A DNA stretch of 33,571 nucleotides, taken from the NCBI GenBank assembly GCA_007122985.1, contig SKSM01000014.1, positions 1 through 33,571 on the forward strand, given 5' to 3'. The first letter of the stretch is position 1, and every line of letters starts with the position of its first letter. The DNA comes from Nitriliruptoraceae bacterium. Its GTDB lineage: Bacteria > Actinomycetota > Nitriliruptoria > Nitriliruptorales > Nitriliruptoraceae. The notes under the pieces were generated by a model. The model was not told where the DNA came from and ran no database searches. It saw only the letters and a program-made list of their open reading frames with translations. This document shows, in pieces, positions 15,214 through 22,228 of the stretch. Made by a program: the position numbers and the translations under genes.

Positions 15214-17177
15214 ACGACGCCACCGGCCCCGTCCCCGCCCCTCCGGTCGCCGTCGCGGTCATCGCCGGCGACCCCGGTCGGGCGGCGCGCGTCCACGACG
15301 AGATCGCTCCGGCGCTCGCTCCGGTCGGGGTGGAGGTGATCACCGCCGCATCGGTGGCCGAGGCCCTGGCGGCCACCCCGGACGGGGCACTCCTCGCTCT
15401 GGCCGTCGTCGATGCCCGGGGCGTCGAGGTCGACTCCGTCCTGGAGCCGGTCGTCGCGCTCGACCCGGCGCCGTACGTGCTGTTGCTCAGCGAGCAGACT
15501 GCCCACCACGACCTGCACCGTGCCATCGACCGTGACCTGATCCAGGCGTTGATAGCGGTGCCGTGGACCCATCAGCAGTTGGCCCTGCAGGTGCGCTCCC
15601 AGCTCGCCCGGTGGCTGCGCCGTCGCGACGAGCGCGACCCGCGGCTGCGCACACTGGACGCCGGCGGACGTCCGCTGGAGCTGCCGTCCAGCCCGCTGCT
15701 GCGTGACCTGGAGCTCGACGACCGCGAGATCACCGCCCGGCTGCTGACCGCGATGGAGCGCGTGCTCGGACCACGGCCACGCCTGCATCTGCCCGCCGGC
15801 ACCCGTCTGACCCATCAGGGCGCCGACGTCGACGGGGTGGTCGTGGTCCTGCGGGGGGCGGTGGCGCTCGACCGGCACACCGAGGTGGGCGACCTGCGCC
15901 TGCATCACGGCTCGACGGGACCGGTCGTCGGGCTGCTGTCGCTCGCCCAGCAGCGCCGCGCCTTCTTCACCTCCCGGACGACGACGGACGTCGAGGTGGT
16001 CCATATCAGCCTCGAACAGCTCGACCGGGCCGTCGCAGCCGAACCGGAGGTCGCGGGGGTGCTGGCGGCCGTCGGGGTCCGTGCGCTGGCGCGGCGGCTG
16101 CGACGTGCAGAGCAGCTCCAGGTCCGCGAGGTGAAGCTCAACCGTGAGCTCGAGCAGGAGCGGGCGCGGCTCACTGACGCCTACCAGCAGCTGGAGTCCG
16201 CCCGACTCGAGCTGGTCCAGGCCGAGCGGATGGCAACGCTCGGTGAGCTCGCGGCCGGTGTCGCCCACGAGCTGAACAACCCCGTGGCGGCGCTCGGTCG
16301 CGCCGCCGAGTTCATCGGCGACGACCTCGATGCCCTCCTCGCCACTCACCCCCGGTCGGCCGCGCTCGCGGAGGTCGTGGCCTGCGCCCGCGACCGTCCG
16401 CCGACGAGCACAGCCGACGACCGTGCCGCGCGGCGGACCCTGGCCGACACCCTTGGCAATGCCGACCTCGCACGACGGCTCGTCGCGGCCGGGGTCGGTG
16501 ATCCGGCGCTGGCCGCGCGCTTGGCGGCTGACGCCGACCCGGACGAGCTGATCACCGCAGCGGACCTGGGGGCGGCCCTGCGCAACCTGACGACGGCCGC
16601 GGCCAGCGTGAGCGAGCTGGTCGAGAGCCTGCGCGCCTATGCCCGCCCGAACGACGCTCCCCTGTCGGACGTGGATCTGCACAACACGATCGAGGACGCC
16701 GTCCGACTCGTGGCCCATCGGCTCGACGCGGTCCACCTCGAGCGTGACTACCGCCCGGACCTGCCGCCGATCCGTGCCTACCCCGGGCCGCTGGGCCAGG
16801 TGTGGACCAACCTGCTGATCAACGCGGTCGACGCCGTGGATGGCAGCGGGACGATCACGATCCGCACGGCGCGACCGGACGACGCGCACGTCGAGGTGAC
16901 CGTGCGGGATGACGGGCCGGGCATCGCAGACGAGCTGCAGGAGCGCGTGTTCGCGCCCCGCTTCACCACCAAGCAGGGCACGGTGCGCTACGGGCTCGGT
17001 ACCGGCCTGGCCATCAGCCGGCGGGTCGTGGAACGACACGACGGCTCGATCAGCCTGCGCTCGCGCACGGAGCCGCCCACCGGGACCGAGGTGGTGGTCC
17101 GCCTGCCGATCGGCGGGCCGTCGGGCAGTGACCGGCGGCCGGCGGAGCCAGCACCGCCCACGGAGGAGACCACGTGA
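15210..17177 (+). CDS. Hybrid sensor histidine kinase: pseudo-receiver, cyclic-nucleotide-type domain, HisKA, HATPase
   Basis: A 655-residue soluble kinase starting at GTG 15210, which overlaps the transporter stop. Residues of about 10-130 look like a receiver domain. It keeps an Asp (VVDARG), but the conserved Lys is replaced (AVPW, where the partner receiver has AKPW), so it is probably degenerate. Residues of about 192-310 fit a cNMP-binding fold (PAGTRLTHQGADVDGVVVVLRGA with positions preserved). A coiled coil follows. The phospho-acceptor is H353 in VAHELNNP. The ATPase domain has NLLINAVDAV (about 534), DDGPGIA (about 568) and GLGTGLAIS (about 595), all intact. There is no membrane segment, so it senses an internal cue or is governed by the transporter. 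Its stop overlaps the next gene in GTGA. Confidence 0.87.
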   Translation: MNDATGPVPAPPVAVAVIAGDPGRAARVHDEIAPALAPVGVEVITAASVAEALAATPDGALLALAVVDARGVEVDSVLEPVVALDPAPYVLLLSEQTAHHDLHRAIDRDLIQALIAVPWTHQQLALQVRSQLARWLRRRDERDPRLRTLDAGGRPLELPSSPLLRDLELDDREITARLLTAMERVLGPRPRLHLPAGTRLTHQGADVDGVVVVLRGAVALDRHTEVGDLRLHHGSTGPVVGLLSLAQQRRAFFTSRTTTDVEVVHISLEQLDRAVAAEPEVAGVLAAVGVRALARRLRRAEQLQVREVKLNRELEQERARLTDAYQQLESARLELVQAERMATLGELAAGVAHELNNPVAALGRAAEFIGDDLDALLATHPRSAALAEVVACARDRPPTSTADDRAARRTLADTLGNADLARRLVAAGVGDPALAARLAADADPDELITAADLGAALRNLTTAAASVSELVESLRAYARPNDAPLSDVDLHNTIEDAVRLVAHRLDAVHLERDYRPDLPPIRAYPGPLGQVWTNLLINAVDAVDGSGTITIRTARPDDAHVEVTVRDDGPGIADELQERVFAPRFTTKQGTVRYGLGTGLAISRRVVERHDGSISLRSRTEPPTGTEVVVRLPIGGPSGSDRRPAEPAPPTEETT

Positions 17178-17659
17178 AGCTGTGTGTACTGGTGCTGGAG
17201 GACGAGCCCGCCGTCCGCGAGGCGCTCGTCCGCGACCTCGAGCCGCTGGCCGACGTCGTGCGCGTCGAGCCGGCCGAGGACGTACCGGACGCGCACGCCG
17301 TCCTCGCCGAGCTCGAGGCGGACGGGGATCTGCTGGCCGTGGTGCTCGCAGACCACCGTCTCCCCGGGACGACCGGCGTGGAGTTCCTGGTCGAGATGCG
17401 TGAGGACGACGCACACGGGGTCTGTCGCAAGGTGCTGGTCACCGGGCAGGCCGACCAGGACGACACCATCCGCGCCGTCAATCGTGCGGGGCTCGACCAC
17501 TACATCGCCAAGCCGTGGGACGCCGACGAACTCGTGGCCGTCACACGCGCGCAGCTGACCGCCTACGTGCTGACGACCGGGATCGATCCGCTCCCCCACC
17601 TGCGCGCCCTGGATGCCGCCGAGGTGATGCCGAGCCTGCGCGGGCGCGGCGATCGGTGA
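17174..17659 (+). CDS. Single-domain response regulator
   Basis: A 161-residue protein starting at GTG 17174, overlapping the kinase stop by 4 bases, with GGAGGAG upstream. It is a complete receiver: acidic pocket LEDEP at residues 8-12, phospho-acceptor D60 in LADHRLPG, Thr in VLVTGQ, and K113 in IAKPWD. After the receiver come about 40 residues with a helix but no recognisable DNA-binding or enzyme domain. Output must be through a partner, such as relaying phosphate or feeding back on the transporter or kinase. The chromosomal order (transporter, kinase, receiver) strongly suggests one signalling unit. Confidence 0.87.
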   Translation: MKLCVLVLEDEPAVREALVRDLEPLADVVRVEPAEDVPDAHAVLAELEADGDLLAVVLADHRLPGTTGVEFLVEMREDDAHGVCRKVLVTGQADQDDTIRAVNRAGLDHYIAKPWDADELVAVTRAQLTAYVLTTGIDPLPHLRALDAAEVMPSLRGRGDR

Positions 17660-17750
17660 CCACGGCGGTGCGCTCGCACGTCGGCCGCCGCACGACCGAC
17701 GCACTTCTCGTGCGCTGGGCATGGCCTCGACGCGCTGAGACCGCGCGGAC

Positions 17751-17764
17751 CCCTGGCCGTACGG
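17751..17764 (+). promoter_or_regulatory. Shared 14-base element CCCTGGCCGTACGG upstream of the SLH-Rpf gene
   Basis: The same 14 bases occur upstream of the other Rpf gene (28886-28873, minus strand), with the same orientation relative to each gene. They include the palindrome CCGTACGG. The element ends 120 bases before GTG 17885. It could be a regulator site common to both Rpf genes. Confidence 0.35.
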
Positions 17765-17884
17765 ACGGAATCGCGGTTGCGCAGCCGACCGCGCACGGCC
17801 ATCCTCTCGGACTTGGGCCGGGGCCCCGTTCGTGGTCCGTGCTGCCCGCATCCATCCCGACACTCCCCAGACCTCGGAGTCCGT

Positions 17885-18898
17885 GTGTCCCCTCGGCGCC
17901 TGCTCGTGCTGCTGCCCCTGTCCGCACTGCTGCTGATCGCGGGAAGCGCCGCCGCAGCCGACGACGCCGACGACGGCGCGAGCAACGATCTCACCGACAT
18001 CGAACTCACCGACATCGAAGGCACCTTCTACGAGGACGCGGTCGCCGGTCTCACCGACGAGGGCATCATCCTGGGATGCGAGCCCGACCTGTTCTGCCCG
18101 GACGATGCGGTGACGCGCGCACAGGCCGCGAGCCTGCTGGTGCGTGCGTTCGACGTCGAGCCGGCTGACGAGCAGCCGTTCGACGACGTCCAGGGCACCA
18201 CCCACGAGGATGCGATCAACGCCCTGGCGGCCAGCGGGATCACCCGGGGCTGCGACGAGGACGCCTTCTGTCCCGACGAGCCCGTCAGCCGCGGTCAGGC
18301 GGCCTCGCTGCTCGACCGGGCGCTCGACCTGCCTCCGACCGAGGGCCCGTTCTTCGACGACGTCGGTGAGACCCACGAGCCCGCGGTCGACCGTCTCGCC
18401 AACATCGGCATCACCGCCGGTTGCTCGGCCTCGCTGGTCAGCTTCTGCCCGAACGACGACATCAAGCGCTCGGAGTTCGCCGTGCTGCTCGGCCGCTACT
18501 TCGGGTTCGCCGACCTCGTCGAGCTCGACCCCTACGAGGAGCGTCGCGCCGAGCAGGACGAGATCGACGAGCAGCGCGCACAGGAGGAGGCCGAGCGGCG
18601 CGCACAGGAGGAGGCCGAGCAGGCGGCGAAGGACGATCCCTTCTACGTGCCCGAGGACCGCTATGCGATGTTCGAGCAGCTCGCCGAGTGCGAGTCAAAC
18701 GGCAACTGGCAGGCCAACACCGGCAACGGCTACTACGGCGGCCTGCAGTTCCTGCCGTCGACCTGGGAGAGCGTCGGCGGGACCGGCCTGCCACACCAGG
18801 CCTCCAAGGACGAGCAGATCTACCGCGGCGACGTCCTCCAGCGCCGCTCGGGCTGGGGGCAGTGGCCGGCCTGCACGTCCATGCTCGGCTGGCGCTGA
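17885..18898 (+). CDS. Secreted SLH-domain protein with C-terminal Rpf (resuscitation-promoting factor) domain
   Basis: A 337-residue protein starting at GTG 17885 after GGAG. Residues 1-24 are a signal peptide (RRLLVLLPLSALLLIAGSAAA). Three S-layer-homology repeats follow (about 35-220). Each carries a paired-cysteine signature, G-C then F-C-P (GCEPDLFCP, GCDEDAFCP, GCSASLVSFCP). A charged hinge (about 220-255) includes a 24-base tandem duplication encoding RAQEEAER twice (18575-18622). The last 75 residues are an Rpf lysozyme-like domain: AECESNGNW with catalytic E270, NTGNGYYGGLQF, and GWGQWPAC with the paired cysteine. Rpf enzymes cleave glycan strands and wake dormant cells. The SLH repeats would anchor it to wall polymers. 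No clear TANNNT promoter is seen. Confidence 0.88.
   Translation: MSPRRLLVLLPLSALLLIAGSAAAADDADDGASNDLTDIELTDIEGTFYEDAVAGLTDEGIILGCEPDLFCPDDAVTRAQAASLLVRAFDVEPADEQPFDDVQGTTHEDAINALAASGITRGCDEDAFCPDEPVSRGQAASLLDRALDLPPTEGPFFDDVGETHEPAVDRLANIGITAGCSASLVSFCPNDDIKRSEFAVLLGRYFGFADLVELDPYEERRAEQDEIDEQRAQEEAERRAQEEAEQAAKDDPFYVPEDRYAMFEQLAECESNGNWQANTGNGYYGGLQFLPSTWESVGGTGLPHQASKDEQIYRGDVLQRRSGWGQWPACTSMLGWR
18575..18622 (+). repeat. Two-copy 24-base tandem repeat in the SLH-Rpf hinge
   Basis: The units at 18575-18598 and 18599-18622 differ only in the last codon (CGG versus CAG). They encode RAQEEAER and RAQEEAEQ in the charged linker between the SLH and Rpf domains. Linker length could vary among strains. 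Confidence 0.85.
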
Positions 18899-18919
18899 CA
18901 CGCACCACGGCCCTGGCCG

Positions 18920-19022
18920 CACGGCTGCGGCGACGCGAGAACCACGCACATGCACGAGGTTTTCGCACCCCTCCGCACCACCACCCGACCCACGGCTGCG
19001 GCGACGCGAGCACCCCGCACAT
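18920..19022. repeat. Direct repeat pair of 32 bases flanking a hairpin, next to tRNA-Met
   Basis: 18920-18951 and 18991-19022 match at 30 of 32 positions (core CACGGCTGCGGCGACGCGAG, then a diverged stretch ending CGCACAT), with a period of 71 bases. Both copies lie between the SLH-Rpf stop and the tRNA. There is no integrase or transposase nearby. This may be a small intergenic repeat or a duplication. Confidence 0.75.
18935..18966 (+). terminator. Hairpin terminator candidate after the SLH-Rpf gene
   Basis: GCGAGAACC and GGTTTTCGC pair over 9 bases (one G-U wobble in RNA) around a 14-base loop, 36 bases after the stop. The descending arm contains TTTT, rare in this GC-rich sequence. On the opposite strand one pair is lost, so the hairpin favours ending the plus-strand transcript. 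Confidence 0.45.
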
Positions 19023-19030
19023 CAGCGAGC

Positions 19031-19107
19031 TGGTGGGCCGGGCGGGGCTCGAACCCGCGCCTGACGGATTATGAGTCCGCTGCTCTGACCTGCTGAGCTA
19101 CCGGCCC
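19031..19107 (-). tRNA. tRNA-Met (anticodon CAT), CCA encoded
   Basis: A complete cloverleaf lies on the minus strand. The acceptor GGGCCGG/CCGGCCC has 7 pairs. The D arm is GCTC/GAGC. The anticodon stem GCGGA/TCCGT surrounds loop CTCATAA, with CAT at 19073-19071. The T arm is GCGGG-TTCGAGC-CCCGC. Discriminator A and an encoded CCA follow (19033-19031). CAT can mean elongator Met or a lysidine-modified Ile tRNA. The first acceptor pair is a normal G-C, which argues against initiator tRNA. Met elongator is the likelier reading. Confidence 0.9.
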
Positions 19108-19117
19108 GCGGACGGGG

Positions 19118-19123
19118 AGCCTA
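19118..19123 (-). promoter_or_regulatory. -10 element (TAGGCT) for tRNA-Met
   Basis: TAGGCT on the minus strand predicts a start near 19111, only a few bases before the mature tRNA end at 19107. Confidence 0.5.
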
Positions 19124-19298
19124 CTGGTCGCCGCCTCCTGCCCCGGCCGTCGGGCGACCGCGACGCCACCGGTGGGATCAGCTGGGCACCGGGCGATGCC
19201 ATCCGGGCTTGGCCGGCGACACGGGGCCGATTCGGCCGGTGCAGCGCCGGTGCGGACCGCTGGGCGCCTCGATGCCGCGACACCCGGTGGTCGCCCGC

Positions 19299-20327
19299 TC
19301 ACCGCAGTGGGTCGAGTCGCTGCTTGTCGATGCGGTCCAGCAACGCATAGGGATAGGCCGGGGTCTCGGGACGGCTGACCGCGTCGAGCTCGGACAGCGC
19401 GGCACCCGACAGCTCGAGCTCGACCGCCCCGAGGTTGTCCTCGAGCTGCTCAAGTGTCCGCACCCCGAGGATGGTGGAGCTCACCCCGGGCTGCGCGTCG
19501 ACCCAGGCGAGGGCGGCCTGGCTCATGGTCGCGTCGTGCGCCTCGGCCACCTCGCACAGGGTGTCGAGGATCGCCCAGGTCCGCTCGGTCGCGCGCGCGT
19601 CGTAGGCCTCGATCCCGCGGTCGGGATCCTCTCCGAGACGCGTCGCACCGCTCGGCCGCTGATCGCGGCGGTACTTGCCCGTCAACCACCCACCGCCGAG
19701 CGGTGACCACGGCAGCAGCCCGAGCCCTTCGTCGAGGCAGCAGGGCACCAGCTCCCATTCGATCTCGCGCGCCAGCAGGTTGTACTGCGGCTGGAGTGAG
19801 ACGGGCGCCGTGACCCCGTGGGCGCGAGCGAGATCGATCGTGCGCTGGAGCTGATACCCGCGCAGGTTGGAGACCCCGACGTAGCGGACCTTGCCGACCC
19901 GGACCAGATCGTCCAGTGCGCCCAACCACTCCTCGACCGGCGTGAGCAGGTCCCAGGCATGGACCTGATAGAGGTCGACGTGGTCCACGCCCAGCCGGTC
20001 CAGGCTCGCGTCGATCGCGCGGTGCAGGTGGCGGCGGGACAGCCCCTGCTGGCCCGCCGACGCCTCGGAGCCGACGGGAAACCGCGCCTTGGTCGCGATC
20101 ACGACGTCCTCGCGTCGACGACGGGACGCCAGCCATCGACCGACGATCTGCTCGCTCAGCCCTCCGACGTAGACGTCGGCGAGGTCGAGCAGGGTGCCGC
20201 CGGCAGCGACGAACCGATCGAGTATTGCGTGGGCGTCCGGTTCGGGGGTCTCCTGGCCGAACGTCATCGTGCCGAGCGCGTAGCTGGACACCAGCAGCCC
20301 GGACGCGCCGACCTGACGGATTCGCAT
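19299..20327 (-). CDS. Aldo/keto reductase
   Basis: A 342-residue protein starting at ATG 20327, behind GGGAGG with a spacer of about 6 bases. The catalytic tetrad is visible: D48 and Y53 in LLDLADVY, K80 in IATKARF and H123 in YQVHAWD. VGVSNLRGYQL, SLQPQYNLLAREIEWE and a C-terminal NADP-binding segment around STILGVRTLEQLEDNL are typical of the YajO/AKR11-12 type. It should reduce a carbonyl with NADPH; the substrate is unknown. A 16-base palindrome (20385-20400) lies upstream and could be its operator. No TANNNT promoter was found. Confidence 0.9.
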   Translation of the reverse strand: MRIRQVGASGLLVSSYALGTMTFGQETPEPDAHAILDRFVAAGGTLLDLADVYVGGLSEQIVGRWLASRRRREDVVIATKARFPVGSEASAGQQGLSRRHLHRAIDASLDRLGVDHVDLYQVHAWDLLTPVEEWLGALDDLVRVGKVRYVGVSNLRGYQLQRTIDLARAHGVTAPVSLQPQYNLLAREIEWELVPCCLDEGLGLLPWSPLGGGWLTGKYRRDQRPSGATRLGEDPDRGIEAYDARATERTWAILDTLCEVAEAHDATMSQAALAWVDAQPGVSSTILGVRTLEQLEDNLGAVELELSGAALSELDAVSRPETPAYPYALLDRIDKQRLDPLR

Positions 20328-20384
20328 GGGTTGCCTCCCGTGCCGGGGCCGGCCCGGCAGTCGTGCCGAGGACTGCTCAGCCCG

Positions 20385-20400
20385 CCAGGATCGATCCTGG
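20385..20400. promoter_or_regulatory. Perfect 16-base palindrome CCAGGATCGATCCTGG
   Basis: It lies 58 bases upstream of the aldo/keto reductase start and just after the terminator of the upstream gene on the same strand. Its position suits an operator. It could alternatively be a second terminator stem, but with no loop it would fold poorly. Confidence 0.4.
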
Positions 20401-20402
20401 AT

Positions 20403-20433
20403 CGGCGTCGGTTGACCGCTTCGACCGACGCCG
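20403..20433 (-). terminator. Strong hairpin terminator after the LLM oxidoreductase gene
   Basis: Perfect 10-base arms CGGCGTCGGT and ACCGACGCCG are separated by 11 bases, and the inner bases can pair further. It begins 17 bases after the LLM stop on the minus strand. There is no T tract, which is usual for high-GC actinobacteria. Confidence 0.6.
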
Positions 20434-20450
20434 TGTGCCCGCGTGCACGC

Positions 20451-21386
20451 TCACGCGGCCGCCACCTGGCCGATCAGGGCGACCATGTCGACGTCGTCGT
20501 GCAACTGGTGCTGGAGCATCACCCGGCTCACGCCGGCGTCGGCATACACCTCGAGCCGCTGCGCGGCCTGCTCCGGGGTGCCGATGATCCACGCACCACG
20601 CAGTCCGTCCAGCCAGGCGTCGAGCTCCCCCTCGGCACCGGACTGCTCCTTGAGGCGGGCAGCCCGGTCACGCAGTTCGTTCTCGTCGGAGCCCAGCAGG
20701 CAGCCGGTCATCATCGACAGCGGCAGCGGTGCGCGACCGACTGCCTCACAGGCCGAACGCAACGCGTCCTTGCGCTCACGGGCCACCTCCACGGACGGAA
20801 AGACGGTGTTGTACTCGTCGGCGAAGCGGGCGGCCAGGCGCGCGGACCTCGGCCCGGCTGCCCCACCGAGGATCAGCGGGACGCTCGGCGACTGCACCGG
20901 CTTCGGCCGTGCCTCGCAGTTGGTCAGGGTGTAGTGCTCGCCGTGGAAGTCGAAGCGCTCCTCGCGCAGCTGGCGGACGACGATCTCCACCTGCTCCTCG
21001 AAGATGTCGTAGCGGGTCCCCAGGTCATGGAACGGCAAGCCGTAGGTCACGTGCTCCAGCTCGTGCCAGCCCGCCCCCATCCCGAGCTCGACGCGGCCGC
21101 CGGAGATGTGGTCGGCGGTCACCACGTTCTTGCTGAGCACCGTCGGGTGGCGAAACGACGTCGGCGAGACCATCGTCCCGAGCCGGATCCGCTCGGTGAG
21201 GGCCCCCAACGCGCCGAGGGTGACCCAGGCATCGAGTGAGGAGCGTTCGGTCCGGCTGGCCACCGACTGGTAGTGGTCCGAGCGGAACAGGCCCTCGAGC
21301 CCGGCGTCCTCGGCGGCGCGGGCGAGCGCCACCCACTGGGGCCAGGTCACCGACTCCTGACCTTCGATCATCAGGTTCACGCGCAC
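20451..21386 (-). CDS. LLM-class (luciferase-like), probably F420-dependent oxidoreductase
   Basis: A 311-residue protein starting at GTG 21386 behind GGGAGA. The frame is open to 21467, but the ribosome site and the TATGGT promoter support this start. It is a TIM barrel of the bacterial luciferase superfamily: GLFRSDHYQS, LGTMVSPTSFRHPTVLSK, GGRVELGMGAGWHELEH and PLILGGAAGPRSARLAARFAD. These motifs match actinobacterial F420-dependent members, although FMN use cannot be excluded. The substrate is unknown. No cofactor-synthesis gene is in the window. Confidence 0.88.
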   Translation of the reverse strand: MRVNLMIEGQESVTWPQWVALARAAEDAGLEGLFRSDHYQSVASRTERSSLDAWVTLGALGALTERIRLGTMVSPTSFRHPTVLSKNVVTADHISGGRVELGMGAGWHELEHVTYGLPFHDLGTRYDIFEEQVEIVVRQLREERFDFHGEHYTLTNCEARPKPVQSPSVPLILGGAAGPRSARLAARFADEYNTVFPSVEVARERKDALRSACEAVGRAPLPLSMMTGCLLGSDENELRDRAARLKEQSGAEGELDAWLDGLRGAWIIGTPEQAAQRLEVYADAGVSRVMLQHQLHDDVDMVALIGQVAAA

Positions 21387-21417
21387 GATCGTCTCCCGTC
21401 TGCTCGGCTTGCACGTG

Positions 21418-21423
21418 ACCATA
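21418..21423 (-). promoter_or_regulatory. -10 element (TATGGT) for the LLM gene
   Basis: TATGGT on the minus strand predicts a start near 21411 and a leader of about 25 bases with the GGGAGA ribosome site. Confidence 0.5.
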
Positions 21424-21541
21424 GGAGGCACCCTGCGCCCACGCACACTGATTCCGATCGGCGCCACGGCCGCCCGCCAGCACCGCAGCCGGTCGGCACC
21501 CGTGACACCCGACGCAACCGAACCCTGAGGAGTTTGCAGGC

Positions 21542-22207
21542 TTGAGCAGCCAGGAGCCGTTGCGACGCCGTGTCAGAGCGGGCATGGAGGCGGCCGCGGC
21601 AACCGCCGGCGTGCACCCGGATGCGACCCCGGCCGATCGCGTCGACCCCACGACGTCCGGACACGCCCGGCCGTGGGTGTCCCAACCGGAGATGAGCGAT
21701 GCGGCGGTGCGCACGGCCACCGGTCGAGGCTGGGACGAGTGGTGCGACCTGATCGACGCCTGGCCAGATCACACCGGGGAACACGCCGCCACTGCCTCAC
21801 TCCTCGAGGACCAGTACGGGCTGGAGGGCTGGTGGGCCCAGTCGGTCACCGTCGGCTACGAACGGATCACCGGCCGACGGCAGCGGCACGAGCGACCCGA
21901 TGGCACCTTCACGGCCTCCAAGTCCCGCACCGTGACGGTGGATGCGGAGGCGCTGCGCGAACTGCTGCTGGACGACGGCGGCCGCGCAGACCTCTTCCCT
22001 GGTCTCGCCACCGAACTGCGGTCGCGTCCGACCTCGAAGAACGTGCGCATCGCGATGGGATCCGGCTCGGCGGAGGTCTCGCTCGAACCCACCGGCGACG
22101 GGCGGGTCAAGGTGACCGTCCAGCACGATCGCCTGCCGAGCGCCGACGACGTCGACCGTTGGAAGCGCTACTGGGAAGCCTGGCTCACCGCCGTCGACGG
22201 CGGGTGA
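21542..22207 (+). CDS. SRPBCC-like/DUF4287-type protein
   Basis: A 221-residue protein starting at TTG 21542, with GAGGAG 9 bases upstream. The first 50 residues are weakly conserved. The core has GRGWDEWCDLIDAW, ASLLEDQYGLEGWWAQSVTVGYERITGRRQ, then a beta-rich half (KSRTVTVDAEALRELL, SGSAEVSLEP, KVTVQHDRL) ending RWKRYWEAWL. This pattern recurs in actinobacterial proteins that join a DUF4287-like segment to an SRPBCC (Bet v1/AHSA1) fold. Such folds bind hydrophobic ligands, but no ligand or partner is known. It is convergent with the sorbosone-dehydrogenase-like gene, 21 bases apart. Confidence 0.7.
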   Translation: MSSQEPLRRRVRAGMEAAAATAGVHPDATPADRVDPTTSGHARPWVSQPEMSDAAVRTATGRGWDEWCDLIDAWPDHTGEHAATASLLEDQYGLEGWWAQSVTVGYERITGRRQRHERPDGTFTASKSRTVTVDAEALRELLLDDGGRADLFPGLATELRSRPTSKNVRIAMGSGSAEVSLEPTGDGRVKVTVQHDRLPSADDVDRWKRYWEAWLTAVDGG

Positions 22208-22228
22208 GCGCCCCGACCGGTTCACGGC

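Noticed and set aside
18920-19022. CRISPR array
   Set aside because: Only two imperfect repeats with one spacer-like gap, and no cas gene in the window.
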